This document shows, piece by piece, positions 42,495 to 51,915 of a DNA stretch of 64,000 nucleotides (the first letter of the stretch is position 1; each line of letters opens with the position of its first letter). Position numbers and translations under genes: made by a program. The stretch is from JBFXCK01 sp050182275 (GTDB lineage Bacteria; Pseudomonadota; Alphaproteobacteria; SHNJ01): positions 1-64,000 of the forward strand of contig JBFXCK010000005.1 in assembly GCA_050182275.1 (NCBI GenBank). The letters run 5' to 3'. The notes beneath the pieces are model-generated. The model made no database searches. It had not been told where the DNA came from and saw nothing but the letters and a program-made list of their open reading frames with translations.

Positions 42495-42793
42495 CGCGTC
42501 CGGCTGTTGGCGGTTAATTGCACCGGGGTGGATGGTGATGGTAAATCTTCCGTTTTCACCCCTTCAATAATAATGACTTGCACCGGCCCGATTGGAGTAT
42601 GAGGTGGGTAGGCCATAACAGCGGTATAGCCCGTGTCCGTGTCTGCCAGCAGGAATGTTGCATCAATCAGCAAGGGCGGCTGTTGCGGCGGCTGCGGGGA
42701 TAAAAGCCCGCTGCTTTTTCCGCCAATAAGGGCGGCCATAAAGCTCAACGCAGCGGAACGGCGCGCGCGGGCGCTGATTCTAGGAAATTTCAT
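42491..42793 (-). CDS. Hypothetical protein, possibly exported
   Basis: 100 residues. A basic start (MKFPRISARARRSAALSFMA) is followed by a short hydrophobic stretch and a Pro-rich segment (SPQPPQQPPLL), then a beta-like C-terminus. The first 25 residues could be a signal peptide. It overlaps the GT2 stop by 4 bp. Not recognised. Confidence 0.4.
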   Translation of the reverse strand: MKFPRISARARRSAALSFMAALIGGKSSGLLSPQPPQQPPLLIDATFLLADTDTGYTAVMAYPPHTPIGPVQVIIIEGVKTEDLPSPSTPVQLTANSRTR

Positions 42794-42877
42794 AAAGTAC
42801 CCTTGTTTCTTATAAGAATATCCTCTGCCTCTTTCGCATTCTTGTCAAGCGCTTCGATAAGCTATACACAGCTATCT

Positions 42878-43945
42878 ATGCGCTTAATGCACGTCATCGC
42901 CGGAGCTGAGCATGGGGGAGCCGAAACCTATTTCGGCGATTTATTAACGGCATTCGCGAATGCTAAAAATTTACCCGCTGGCTTTAAGCAATATGCGGTT
43001 TTACGCCCGCACCCCCCGCGCGTGGAAAGGGTGACGCAAGCAAATATTCCATACGCGACATTATCTTTTAGAGGAATTCTTGATTTTACCAGCGGACCTA
43101 AACTTAGAAAACTGATTGCGGATTATCAGCCAACCATCGTGCAAAGCTGGATGAACCGCTCGACTTCTTTCGTGCCGGTGAAAAAGAATTTTATCCATGT
43201 CGGCTGGCATGGCGGTTATTACAATATGAAACATTATCAGCATTGCGACCATGTGATTGTAATCACCGAAGATATGCGCCAAACCGTGCTGCGCACCGGC
43301 TGGCCGGAAGACCGTTTGCATCTGATCCCGCCCTTTGCGCCGGAAGACAGGGCCGAGCCCATCGCCCGCGCCGAATTTAGCACACCGCAACATGTTCCGC
43401 TGTTTTTGGCGCTGGCGCGCCTGCATGTGAAAAAGGGGCTGGATACTTTGCTCAAAGCGCTGGTGAAAGTGCCCGATGCGCATTTATGGATCGCAGGCGA
43501 AGGCCCGTTGCGCAAAGAGCTGGAAAAACTTTGCCAGGATTTGAATTTGCAAAACCGCGTGCGGTTTTTAGGCTGGCGCACCGACCGCGCCGCTTTGCTG
43601 GCGGCGTGCGATGCGGTAGTGTTCCCTTCGCGCTATGAACCTTTTGGCGTGGTGACGCTGGAAGCCTGGGCGCAAAGGCGGCCCCTTGTGGCGGCGGCAT
43701 CGGCGGGCCCGCGCTCGGTCATTACCGACGAAACGGATGCGCTCTTAGTGCCGGTGGATAATGTCGAGGCTTTAACCCAGGGAATGAAGCGCTTAATTGC
43801 CGATAAAAGCCTGGCCGCCCGCTTAACCGAGGCGGGGTATCAAACTTTTCAATTAAAATATTCTCAAAAAGCGGCAGTTCAAAATCATTTGAATTTTTAT
43901 CAGGCAATTGCCGAACAAGGCCCTTTGATCAAGCGGGCGGCCTAA
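42878..43945 (+). CDS. Glycosyltransferase family 4
   Basis: 355 residues from ATG 42878 (a longer frame from 42803 adds only a non-conserved stretch). RLMHVIAGAEHGGAETYFGD is the N-terminal GT-B block; VPLFLALARLHVKKGLDTLL, LWIAGEGPLRKELEKLCQDL, NRVRFLGWRTDRAALLAACD and AVVFPSRYEPFGVVTLEAWA are the donor-binding domain with the E-x7-E motif. TATACA ends 9 bp before the ATG. The dihydroorotase gene follows 9 bp later. Confidence 0.85.
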   Translation: MRLMHVIAGAEHGGAETYFGDLLTAFANAKNLPAGFKQYAVLRPHPPRVERVTQANIPYATLSFRGILDFTSGPKLRKLIADYQPTIVQSWMNRSTSFVPVKKNFIHVGWHGGYYNMKHYQHCDHVIVITEDMRQTVLRTGWPEDRLHLIPPFAPEDRAEPIARAEFSTPQHVPLFLALARLHVKKGLDTLLKALVKVPDAHLWIAGEGPLRKELEKLCQDLNLQNRVRFLGWRTDRAALLAACDAVVFPSRYEPFGVVTLEAWAQRRPLVAAASAGPRSVITDETDALLVPVDNVEALTQGMKRLIADKSLAARLTEAGYQTFQLKYSQKAAVQNHLNFYQAIAEQGPLIKRAA

Positions 43946-43954
43946 GAGGGGAAC

Positions 43955-45274
43955 ATGTTAAAAGCACGGTTGGATTTATTAATTAAAGGCGGGCGGGTTG
44001 TAACCGCGCAAGGCGTTCAATTAATTGATATTGGCGTCACCGACGGCAAAATCGCCGCCGTCGGAAGCGGGGAAATCGCCACGCAAATTTTCGATGCCAA
44101 GGGTTTGCATATTCTGCCCGGCGTGATCGACACGCATATTCATTGCCGCGAGCCGGGCAATACCCATAAGGAAGATTTTTCAACCTCGACCATGGCCGCC
44201 ATTATGGGCGGCGTGGCGACCGTCTTTGACATGCCGAACAATGCAACGCCCACCACGGGCGCTGCCGAATTGGCCGAAAAGCGCGATTTAATTAAAGGCC
44301 GCGCTTATTGCGATTACGGATTTTTCATCGGCGCTTCGCCCGGCAATATTAAAAATTTGGGCGAATTAGAGCGCCTGCCCGGTTGCGCCGGGGTTAAAGT
44401 TTATATGGGATCGACCACCGGCTCGTTATTGGTTTCCGAGGATCCGATGGTGGAAGGCGTCTTGCGCCACACCAAGCGCCTGGTAGCCTTTCATGCCGAA
44501 GATGAGCCAAGATTAATTGATCGTAAAAAAATCGCCGAAACTTCGCACGATGTGCGCGATCACCCCAATTGGCGCGATGCAAAAACCGCTTTGCTGGCGA
44601 CCCAGCGCGTCATTAATATCGCGCAAGATTTGCGCCGCCGGGTGCATATTCTTCATTGCACCTCGAAAGACGAAATGGAATTCTTGCGCAAATATAAAGA
44701 CATTGCCGCCATTGAAGTGACGCCGCAGCATCTAACGCTGTACGCGCCCGATTGTTACGAGCGTTTAGGAACGCTGGCGCAAATGAACCCGCCGATCCGT
44801 GACATCAATCATCAACAAGCATTATGGGATGCCGTGCGCGATGGCATTGTCGACACCATCGGCAGCGACCATGCGCCGCATACGCTGGAAGAAAAGGCCA
44901 AGCCCTATCCGCAATCCCCAAGCGGCATGCCGGGTGTGCAAACTTTGGTGCCGGTCATGCTGAATCACGTAAATAATGGTAAATTGTCATTAGAGCGTTT
45001 GGTTGATTTAACTTCCGCCGGGCCCGCCCGCCTGTATGGCTTGAAAAACAAGGGCCAAATCGCGCTTGGCTATGATGCGGATTTTACTATTGTCGATCTT
45101 TCCCGCAAAACTAAAATCACCCGCGCCTGGATTTGCAGCAAATGCGGCTGGAGCCCGTTTGAAGGCATGGAAGTAACAGGATGGCCCATTGCCACCATTT
45201 TGCGCGGCGATATCGTCATGCAGGAAGGCGAAATCATCGGCGAGCCGAAGGGCGAGATGGTAAGCTTCGCCTAA
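43955..45274 (+). CDS. pyrC: Dihydroorotase
   Basis: 439 residues. LPGVIDTHIHCREPGNTHKE has the metal-binding HxH; ATVFDMPNNATPTT, CAGVKVYMGSTTGSLL (carboxylated Lys region), VAFHAEDEPRLI, VHILHCTSKDEMEFL, EVTPQHLTLY and GSDHAPHTLEEKAKPYPQSP complete the amidohydrolase sites. This is the class I form that makes dihydroorotate in pyrimidine synthesis. A related hydantoinase or allantoinase is less likely given the D-H-A-P-H motif and NN-T-P loop. AGAGGGG precedes the ATG. Confidence 0.88.
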   Translation: MLKARLDLLIKGGRVVTAQGVQLIDIGVTDGKIAAVGSGEIATQIFDAKGLHILPGVIDTHIHCREPGNTHKEDFSTSTMAAIMGGVATVFDMPNNATPTTGAAELAEKRDLIKGRAYCDYGFFIGASPGNIKNLGELERLPGCAGVKVYMGSTTGSLLVSEDPMVEGVLRHTKRLVAFHAEDEPRLIDRKKIAETSHDVRDHPNWRDAKTALLATQRVINIAQDLRRRVHILHCTSKDEMEFLRKYKDIAAIEVTPQHLTLYAPDCYERLGTLAQMNPPIRDINHQQALWDAVRDGIVDTIGSDHAPHTLEEKAKPYPQSPSGMPGVQTLVPVMLNHVNNGKLSLERLVDLTSAGPARLYGLKNKGQIALGYDADFTIVDLSRKTKITRAWICSKCGWSPFEGMEVTGWPIATILRGDIVMQEGEIIGEPKGEMVSFA

Positions 45275-45276
45275 AA

Positions 45277-47418
45277 TTATTTCTTCCCTCTTTTCTGCCT
45301 AAACGCCGCATTGGGCAGGGCGGATTTGGCAAGGCTGCCATCGCGCCTGATTTCGAGTTCGCCTAATTCAAGCCTGCGCAACTGATCGCGCAGGCGGGCT
45401 GCCTCCTCGAATTCCAAATCTTCCGCGGCTTTGAACATGCGGGTGCGCAATTCTTCCACATATTTTTCTTTGTTTTTGCCGACCAAATGGGTGGTGGCGT
45501 CATCACCGGTTGAAACTTCCAAACGGTCGCTTGCTTCGAACACGCTGCTTAAAATATCGGTGATTTGTTTTTTGACCGATTCCGGCGTAATGCCATGCGC
45601 TTGGTTATAGTCGATTTGCTTGGCACGGCGGCGCGCCGTTTCTTCCAAAGCATATTTCATCGAATCGGTCATTTTATCGGCATATAAAATCGCGCGCCCC
45701 TCCACATTCCGCGCCGCCCGGCCCATGGTTTGGACGAGGGAGGTGCGCGAGCGCAAATAGCCTTCCTTATCCGCATCCAAAATCGCGACCAAACTGCATT
45801 CCGGGATATCCAACCCTTCGCGCAGCAGATTAATGCCGACCAAAACATCAAACACGCCAAGGCGCAAATCGCGGATGATTTCAATGCGCTCCAAAGTTTC
45901 GATATCGCTGTGCAAATAGCGCACTTTTAGGCCGGCTTCGAGCAAATATTCGGTCAAATCCTCGGCCATTTTCTTGGTAAGGGTGGTGACAAGCGCCCGC
46001 TGGCCCTTCAGGGCCACAGCTTTGCATTCGGCGATTAAATCATCGATTTGATGCTTGGTTGGGCGCACAAAACATTCAGGATCAATCAAGCCGGTCGGGC
46101 GCACCACTTGTTCAATAAAGGCGCCGTGCGTGCGCTCCAATTCCCATGGGCCGGGAGTGGCGGAAACGAAAATGGTTTGCGGGCGCAAAAATTCCCATTC
46201 CTCGAATTTAAGCGGCCGGTTATCCATGGCCGAGGGCAGGCGGAAGCCATATTCGCTTAAGGTGAATTTCCGCGATCTGTCGCCTTTATACATGCCGTTT
46301 AATTGCGGCACGGTGACGTGGCTTTCATCGACGATCAAAAGCGCATCTTCCGGCAAATATTCAAACAGGGTAGGGGGCGGCTCGCCCGGCTTGCGGCCCG
46401 TTAAATAGCGCGAATAATTTTCAATTCCGGCGCATACGCCGGTGGTGGCCAGCATTTCCAAATCGAAAGTGGTCCGCTCTTCCAAACGCTGCGCCTCCAA
46501 TAACTTTCCCGCTGCCCTGAATTCAGCCAATCTGATTTTTAAATCTTCTTTGATTTGGCGAATCGCCTGATTCATGGTGGGGCCGGGCGTGACATAGTGC
46601 GAATTGGCGAAAACCTTGATCATCTCCAGCGCCGTCATCTTTTCGCCGGTCAAGGAATCAACCTCGTCAATCGATTCGATTTCATCGCCGAATAAGGATA
46701 GCCGCCAGGCGCGGTCTTCATAGTGGGCGGGAAAAATTTCCACCGAATCGCCGCGCACGCGGAAAGTGCCGCGCACGAAATTAATGTCATTCCGCTTATA
46801 TTGCATTTCGACCAGCGATTTTAGCAAAGCTTGCCGCCCGATTTTTTGCCTTAAACTAAGCGGCAGAATCATTTGGCCATACACTTCCGGCGAACCGATG
46901 CCGTAAATGCACGATACCGAAGCCACAATAATGCAATCGCGCCGTTCCAATAATGAACGCGTAGCCGAGTGGCGGAGTCTGTCAATCTGCTCGTTAATCG
47001 CCGAATCTTTTTCAATATAGGTGTCCGATTTCGGCACATAGGCCTCGGGCTGATAGTAATCGTAATAGGAGACAAAATATTCAACCGCATTATTGGGGAA
47101 AAAACTTTTCATCTCGCCATAAAGCTGGGCCGCCAAAGTTTTATTCGGCGCCAAAATTAATGTTGGCCGTTTCACTTGCGAGATCACATGCGCCATGGTG
47201 AAAGTTTTGCCCGAACCCGTAACGCCCAGCAGCACTTGGTCCCGCTCGTTGTTTTTTAATCCTTGAATAAGCGCTTCAATGGCGGCCGGCTGATCGCCCG
47301 CCGGCTGAAACGGGCTTTCCACCGCAAAGGGCGGCGAATCAAGCAGCAGCGCCTTGTCAAACTGGGCGCGAACCCAGCCGATGGCGGAATTGACAGAAGG
47401 GGCTAAAGATGACGGCAT
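45277..47418 (-). CDS. uvrB: UvrABC system protein B
   Basis: 713 residues. VLLGVTGSGKTFTMAHVISQ (Walker A), YYDYYQPEAYVPKSDTYIEK (beta-hairpin region), LLIVDESHVTVPQLNGMYKG (Walker B), VGINLLREGLDIPECSLVAI and MGRAARNVEGRAIL (helicase motifs V and VI), and the C-terminal UVR motif EDLEFEEAARLRDQLRRLEL. It loads onto damaged DNA with UvrA and recruits UvrC in nucleotide excision repair. A promoter places transcription start on the ATG. Convergent with pyrC. Confidence 0.97.
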   Translation of the reverse strand: MPSSLAPSVNSAIGWVRAQFDKALLLDSPPFAVESPFQPAGDQPAAIEALIQGLKNNERDQVLLGVTGSGKTFTMAHVISQVKRPTLILAPNKTLAAQLYGEMKSFFPNNAVEYFVSYYDYYQPEAYVPKSDTYIEKDSAINEQIDRLRHSATRSLLERRDCIIVASVSCIYGIGSPEVYGQMILPLSLRQKIGRQALLKSLVEMQYKRNDINFVRGTFRVRGDSVEIFPAHYEDRAWRLSLFGDEIESIDEVDSLTGEKMTALEMIKVFANSHYVTPGPTMNQAIRQIKEDLKIRLAEFRAAGKLLEAQRLEERTTFDLEMLATTGVCAGIENYSRYLTGRKPGEPPPTLFEYLPEDALLIVDESHVTVPQLNGMYKGDRSRKFTLSEYGFRLPSAMDNRPLKFEEWEFLRPQTIFVSATPGPWELERTHGAFIEQVVRPTGLIDPECFVRPTKHQIDDLIAECKAVALKGQRALVTTLTKKMAEDLTEYLLEAGLKVRYLHSDIETLERIEIIRDLRLGVFDVLVGINLLREGLDIPECSLVAILDADKEGYLRSRTSLVQTMGRAARNVEGRAILYADKMTDSMKYALEETARRRAKQIDYNQAHGITPESVKKQITDILSSVFEASDRLEVSTGDDATTHLVGKNKEKYVEELRTRMFKAAEDLEFEEAARLRDQLRRLELGELEIRRDGSLAKSALPNAAFRQKRGKK

Positions 47419-47424
47419 TGTTAT

Positions 47425-47453
47425 AATATAGGGGAGGTCCCAAGTCCTTGTAA
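47425..47453 (-). promoter_or_regulatory. uvrB: uvrB promoter, leaderless configuration
   Basis: Minus-strand TTACAA (47448-47453), 17-bp spacer, TATATT (47425-47430), then six bases to ATG 47418. No LexA-type inverted repeat was evident by eye. Confidence 0.55.
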
Positions 47454-47612
47454 AAGGGCCATTTTACCGCCACCGGTAAATAAAAAATTAAAGCCGATTA
47501 TAGCTAAAATTCAACCAAAAAGTAACGCCTCTTAGGCAAAATAGAGGGATAGGGTAAAGCATTGAAAGGGCAGCTAGAATCAAGCTCAACGCCCCCTCTT
47601 AAGGGCTGAAAA

Positions 47613-49655
47613 ATGCAAGTGGCAGGGGAAAAAGAAGAACTGGACAGCATCACCTCTATGAATACGCCGCCGCTACGGGCAGAGGAAATGCTCGCGGTGA
47701 AAAACCGCTATTTCATTTCTTTGCATCAAGGGCGGCCGGAATTTTCTACGCCCGGCGCCGATGCAATCGAGGCTTACGATCATCACCGCACCCCGTTTTT
47801 GGCATTGCTGTGCCGGCCCGAAGCCGCGGTACGCTGGCGCTTGCTCGAAAAAATAACCGCGATTACCCATCACGGATTTTTGCCCTTATGCGATTATGAC
47901 ATGGTGACGTTACCCGGCCAAAGGGGAAGGCGCCTGGCGCTTATTTATCAAGCGCCCTATGGCCCGCGCCTGGCTTTACCGGGCGCCGCCAGTTTTCCGC
48001 ACTTCAGCGAGAATCAGGCTTTGCGCTGTATGCTGGGCTCGTTATTGCCGGCGTTGAAGGAATTGGCTGAACAGGGCATCGCCCATCGCGGCATCCGGCC
48101 GGATAATTTATTTTGGTCGGATGATCAGGGAAAAAAATTAATTCTGGGCGATGCGGTTAGCTGTTCGGCCGGTTTGTTGCAACCCTCTTGGGCCGAAAGC
48201 CTATCTTACAGTTCGGCAAATCCTTTAGCGCGCGGCGAAGGCGATCCAAGCGACGATGTATTTGCGCTGGGCGCAACCTTGCTGGCGCTGATACTGGGCG
48301 AGCCGCCCTTAAATCATTTGCCGGAAGAAGAACGCTTAAGCCGCCGCCTGCAAGAAGGCAGTTTTTTGGCCTATACCAGCCAGCGCCCGATTTCGAAAGC
48401 GGTGCTGGATTTGCTGCGCGGCATGCTGACCGATGATCCAAAGGAACGCTATAGCATCGAGGAAGTCGAAGCCTGGATTCACGGCAAGCGCCGCCTTACC
48501 CGTCAACCGGCGATTCACCGCCGGGCGGTGCAGGCTTTTTCTTTTGTGAATCAAGATCATTTTTACGCCCGCAATTTGGCGCTGGCCCTAAGCCAAAATT
48601 GGGGGCAGGCGGCCGCCGCGCTGAAATCGCACGCGTTTGATAATTGGGTGCGCCGCTGGCTGGGCAATTTGGCCTTAGCGGAAGAATTGGCCAAGGCCGC
48701 CAAGGGCCAGGCTTCGGGAGAACGCGGATCGTTTGATGACCGCTTAATCGCCAAATCTTGCATTTTGCTTGATCCGCAAGCGCCGTTGCGCGTGCCGGGT
48801 TTTTCAGCCTCGCTCGATGGCTTGGGCAATGCATTGGCGAATGGCCTGAACGATCAAGATATTTTGAATGGCGTAGCGATGATTTTATCCTGCCATTTGC
48901 CTTCGTTATGGCTGCGCTATAATCCGGAATCCCCGCTTTATGCCGAGATTAAGAAATTCGAATCATTGCCCCTTATGCTGCATGAGCCTAGCCCCGGTTT
49001 CGGGATCGAGCGCTGTTTATACGAATTGAACCCCTTCATGGCTTGCCAAAGCCCCTTGGTCAAAGATTTTTATGTCAAAGAGCGGCTGGAAATTCTTCCC
49101 GCCCTGGAAAGGGCCGCCAGCCTGCCTGGCCGCGGCTCTATGCCTATCGACCGTCATTTGGCGGCTTTCATCGGCAGCAAATATACGGAAATAAAAGATT
49201 CCGATCTCAAACCCTTGGGCAGCGGCGATGAAAATAAAAAACGCCTGGCCATTTTGCGCCTGCTGGCGAAGGTGCAAAAATATGATCATGGCCCCCCGGC
49301 GCCAAAACTGGCCGCCTGGCTGGTGGATGTGGCTGCGCCGATTTTATCTTCCTACCGCAATTTGCCGCGCCGCCGCCGTTTGCAAGCCAAGGCCGCCGAA
49401 GCGGCTTTGGGCGGGAATTTGTACGAATTGCTGGGCGTCATCGACAATGCCGAAGAACAATTGGCCGATGAAACCGGCTTTCATCAAGCCGCGGTCGAAC
49501 ATCGCATCATAGCGATGAAAATCAGGGAATTGGAAAATATCCGCGACCGAAAATCGGATTTCGCCGTCATCCGCGGCGAGCAAATTACTTTAAGCTTGGC
49601 AACGCTCGCTTCGATGGCGGGGGTTTTAATGATTTTCGTCATGCGATTGCTATAG
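47613..49655 (+). CDS. Membrane-anchored pseudokinase-like protein
   Basis: 680 residues. Residues ~60-290 have a Ser/Thr-kinase-like fold: IAHRGIRPDNLFWSDD at the catalytic loop, KLILGDAVSC at the DFG site, SYSSANPLARGEGDPSDDVF and ALGATLLALILGEPPLNHLP for the C-lobe. The HRD Asp is Gly and the DFG motif reads GDAV, so catalysis is doubtful. The rest (~300-640) is helical and unrecognised; one transmembrane segment (SLATLASMAGVLMIFVMRLL) ends the protein. The next gene, 9 bp later, encodes a small membrane protein. Likely a signalling scaffold. Confidence 0.65.
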   Translation: MQVAGEKEELDSITSMNTPPLRAEEMLAVKNRYFISLHQGRPEFSTPGADAIEAYDHHRTPFLALLCRPEAAVRWRLLEKITAITHHGFLPLCDYDMVTLPGQRGRRLALIYQAPYGPRLALPGAASFPHFSENQALRCMLGSLLPALKELAEQGIAHRGIRPDNLFWSDDQGKKLILGDAVSCSAGLLQPSWAESLSYSSANPLARGEGDPSDDVFALGATLLALILGEPPLNHLPEEERLSRRLQEGSFLAYTSQRPISKAVLDLLRGMLTDDPKERYSIEEVEAWIHGKRRLTRQPAIHRRAVQAFSFVNQDHFYARNLALALSQNWGQAAAALKSHAFDNWVRRWLGNLALAEELAKAAKGQASGERGSFDDRLIAKSCILLDPQAPLRVPGFSASLDGLGNALANGLNDQDILNGVAMILSCHLPSLWLRYNPESPLYAEIKKFESLPLMLHEPSPGFGIERCLYELNPFMACQSPLVKDFYVKERLEILPALERAASLPGRGSMPIDRHLAAFIGSKYTEIKDSDLKPLGSGDENKKRLAILRLLAKVQKYDHGPPAPKLAAWLVDVAAPILSSYRNLPRRRRLQAKAAEAALGGNLYELLGVIDNAEEQLADETGFHQAAVEHRIIAMKIRELENIRDRKSDFAVIRGEQITLSLATLASMAGVLMIFVMRLL

Positions 49656-49663
49656 GGGGAATA

Positions 49664-50167
49664 ATGGCAAGCGTCAGCAACCATCATCCGAAATCGGGCT
49701 TGAAAACCGGCCTTTGGCTGTTTTCCGGCGGCATTGCCGCCTTGGCTTTGCTGCCTTATATGCTGATTATTGCGGTTGGCATGATTCCTTCCTGTTTGGC
49801 CTGGATGTTCGACCGGCGTCCGGAAAAATACGCCGCCACCACCGTGCTGCTGTTCAACGGCACCGGCGTGTTGATGGTGTTATTGCGGGTGATCGAGCAA
49901 GGGTATAATTTGGCTTATTCGATTTCACTATTGCAAGACCCGGTAGTGTGGCTGACTTTAATGGGCCCGGCGGCTTTGGGCGTCATTTTGCTGCATATTA
50001 TTCCGCCGATGGTGGTTTACGCCATGTCGTTCCGCGCGGTTGAGGGAATTAAGCTGATGGAAGAACACCGCCAGGAATTGCGCGAAGAATGGGGCGAGGC
50101 TTTGGGCGAAATCCAAGTCCCCGTCACCCAGCGCGATGTCGCCATTTTTGATAGCAGGTATCAGTAA
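49664..50167 (+). CDS. Small integral membrane protein, partner of the pseudokinase gene
   Basis: 167 residues with three hydrophobic segments: LWLFSGGIAALALLPYMLII, VLLFNGTGVLMVLLRVIEQG and WLTLMGPAALGVILLHIIPP, then a cytoplasmic charged tail (EEHRQELREEWGEALGEIQV). GGGGGA precedes the ATG. No family recognised; position suggests it works with the pseudokinase-like protein. Confidence 0.6.
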   Translation: MASVSNHHPKSGLKTGLWLFSGGIAALALLPYMLIIAVGMIPSCLAWMFDRRPEKYAATTVLLFNGTGVLMVLLRVIEQGYNLAYSISLLQDPVVWLTLMGPAALGVILLHIIPPMVVYAMSFRAVEGIKLMEEHRQELREEWGEALGEIQVPVTQRDVAIFDSRYQ

Positions 50168-50229
50168 TTTTTTCCTGATAATCTTTTCGGATCTTTCCTT
50201 CGCTTTAATCTTGCGCTATCACCGCCCTT

Positions 50230-51231
50230 ATGAGCTTGCCGCAGAATTTTAAGGCCTTGGTGATTGAGGAGCATGGCGCGCAGTTATTCGCCAATCCCAA
50301 AAATATCGCTGCCGCTGATTTGCCGGAAGGCGAAGTTACGCTCCGCATCGCCTATTCCAGTTTGAATTATAAAGACGCCCTTATTCTCAATGGCATTGGC
50401 GGCATGGTGAAAAATTATCCGCATGTGCCGGGCATCGATTTGGCCGGCGAAGTTATTGACAGCAACCATTCCAGCTTCAAGGCGGGGCAAAAAGTTTTAC
50501 TGACCGGCTGGCGCGTTGGCGAATTATGGTGGGGCGGCTATGCGCAATATGCCAAAGTAAAAGCCGAATGGCTAATCCCATTGCCAGATGGGCTTGATCT
50601 GCGCCAGGCCATGATTTTGGGCACGGCCGGCCTAACCGCGATGCTGGCTTTAATACAAATGGAAAAACATGGCTTGGAAAAAAATCAGGGGCCCATTTTG
50701 GTGACGGGCGCCGGCGGCGGGGTGGGAAGTTTAAGCGTGGCGCTGCTGGCTAATCTTGGTTATGAAGTGGCGGCGGTTACGGGCCGCGCTTCGCTGGGCG
50801 GATTTCTGCAAGAATTGGGCGCCAAAAAAATTATTCCACGCGCTGAATTAACCGATAAGCCTTTCAAGCCGCTTGATTCGCAGCATTGGGCCGGCGCGAT
50901 CGACAGTGTGGGCGGCGTGATGCTGGCGCATATTTTGGCGCAAATCAAAGCCTATGGCACGGTCGCCGCTTGCGGCCTGGCGGGGGGCGGCGAAGTGCCG
51001 CTTAGTTTAATGCCCTTCTTATTGCGCGGCGTGCGCCTGATCGGGATCGATTCCGCCACTTGCCCTTCCGGTTTGCGCCTTGAGGCCTGGGCCCGCCTGG
51101 CCCAGGAAATGCCGAAAGACAAGCTCGATAAAATAGCCGTCGCAGCCCCCTTGCGTGATTTGCCGAAGCTTGCTAACAAAATGCTAAGCGGCCAGGTCCA
51201 AGGCCGCATTGTGGTCGATGTGAACGTTTAA
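50230..51231 (+). CDS. acuI: YhdH/AcuI-type quinone oxidoreductase (acryloyl-CoA reductase-like)
   Basis: 333 residues. VTLRIAYSSLNYKDALILNG, YPHVPGIDLAGEVID, GQKVLLTGWRVGELWWGGYA and VTGAGGGVGSLSVALLANLG (NADP-binding) are typical of the MDR-family YhdH/AcuI group that reduces acryloyl-CoA. No catalytic zinc ligands are seen, as expected for this group. The start has no Shine-Dalgarno and TATCAC sits 7 bp upstream. Confidence 0.85.
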   Translation: MSLPQNFKALVIEEHGAQLFANPKNIAAADLPEGEVTLRIAYSSLNYKDALILNGIGGMVKNYPHVPGIDLAGEVIDSNHSSFKAGQKVLLTGWRVGELWWGGYAQYAKVKAEWLIPLPDGLDLRQAMILGTAGLTAMLALIQMEKHGLEKNQGPILVTGAGGGVGSLSVALLANLGYEVAAVTGRASLGGFLQELGAKKIIPRAELTDKPFKPLDSQHWAGAIDSVGGVMLAHILAQIKAYGTVAACGLAGGGEVPLSLMPFLLRGVRLIGIDSATCPSGLRLEAWARLAQEMPKDKLDKIAVAAPLRDLPKLANKMLSGQVQGRIVVDVNV

Positions 51232-51250
51232 AAATTAAAAGGAAAATACG

Positions 51251-51445
51251 ATGGGTATTATGGGTGATTGGCAAAAAAATCCAAAAGACGCAAAGCCGGA
51301 AAAACCGCCGGCGCTGCAAATAACCGGTTCCGCAATCGAACCGTCTTTTGCAAACCTCCAAGCGCCGAAGCCGGCGGAAAATTCCGGCCCCGATCTGGAA
51401 TTTTTGGAAGAATATTTAGCCAATACCCGCGAAGCCAGAGGCTAG
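51251..51445 (+). CDS. Small hypothetical protein
   Basis: 64 residues, AAAGGAAAATACG before the ATG. Polar and Pro/Lys-rich at the start (NPKDAKPEKPPALQITGSA) with a short C-terminal helix DLEFLEEYLANTREARG. It overlaps the convergent 51442 gene by 4 bp. Not recognised. Confidence 0.45.
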   Translation: MGIMGDWQKNPKDAKPEKPPALQITGSAIEPSFANLQAPKPAENSGPDLEFLEEYLANTREARG

Positions 51446-51894
51446 CCGCGCGCTTCACGCGTAAGAACTTTGTCGAGGGAGCTGACAAAAGAAATCTCGG
51501 AGCTTAAAGGTTTCTTTTCCATGTCTTGCGCCAGTTTTTGAACAACAATATCAATAATTTCATCGCTAATACCGAGCTTGCCGCTTTGACGGCCTAAAAT
51601 CAACGCTTCGGCGATGCTGATATCACAAGAAAGAATACGGTGCCTTTGCCCGGCTTTGCGGTAGAAAGCTTCCCTAATAACCAGCCGGGGATCGGCCTTG
51701 CTCAACAATTCTTTTATCGTATCCACCATTTCTGGGGTGGTGATGATATCGGTTTTTGTGCCGTTAAGCGTTCCTTCCATCACAATATCGGCTCTGCCCA
51801 TTACCGGCGCGGATTTAGCGCGGATGGTTAAAATTCCGCTCCCCGGTTCATAAGAAACAGGGCTTTCATCGGCGGTAAGCGCATCTAAAATCAT
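51442..51894 (-). CDS. Hypothetical protein
   Basis: 150 residues. AAGGAG lies 8 bases before the ATG. A beta-rich first half (SYEPGSGILTIRAKSAPVMG, ADIVMEGTLNGTKTDIITTP) and a helical second half (EALILGRQSGKLGISDEIID, IVVQKLAQDMEKK). No signal or membrane segment. It leads a row of three small minus-strand genes of similar size and spacing (51442, 51916, 52331). Confidence 0.5.
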   Translation of the reverse strand: MILDALTADESPVSYEPGSGILTIRAKSAPVMGRADIVMEGTLNGTKTDIITTPEMVDTIKELLSKADPRLVIREAFYRKAGQRHRILSCDISIAEALILGRQSGKLGISDEIIDIVVQKLAQDMEKKPLSSEISFVSSLDKVLTREARG

Positions 51895-51915
51895 CTTCCA
51901 CTCCTTCAGATTTTT

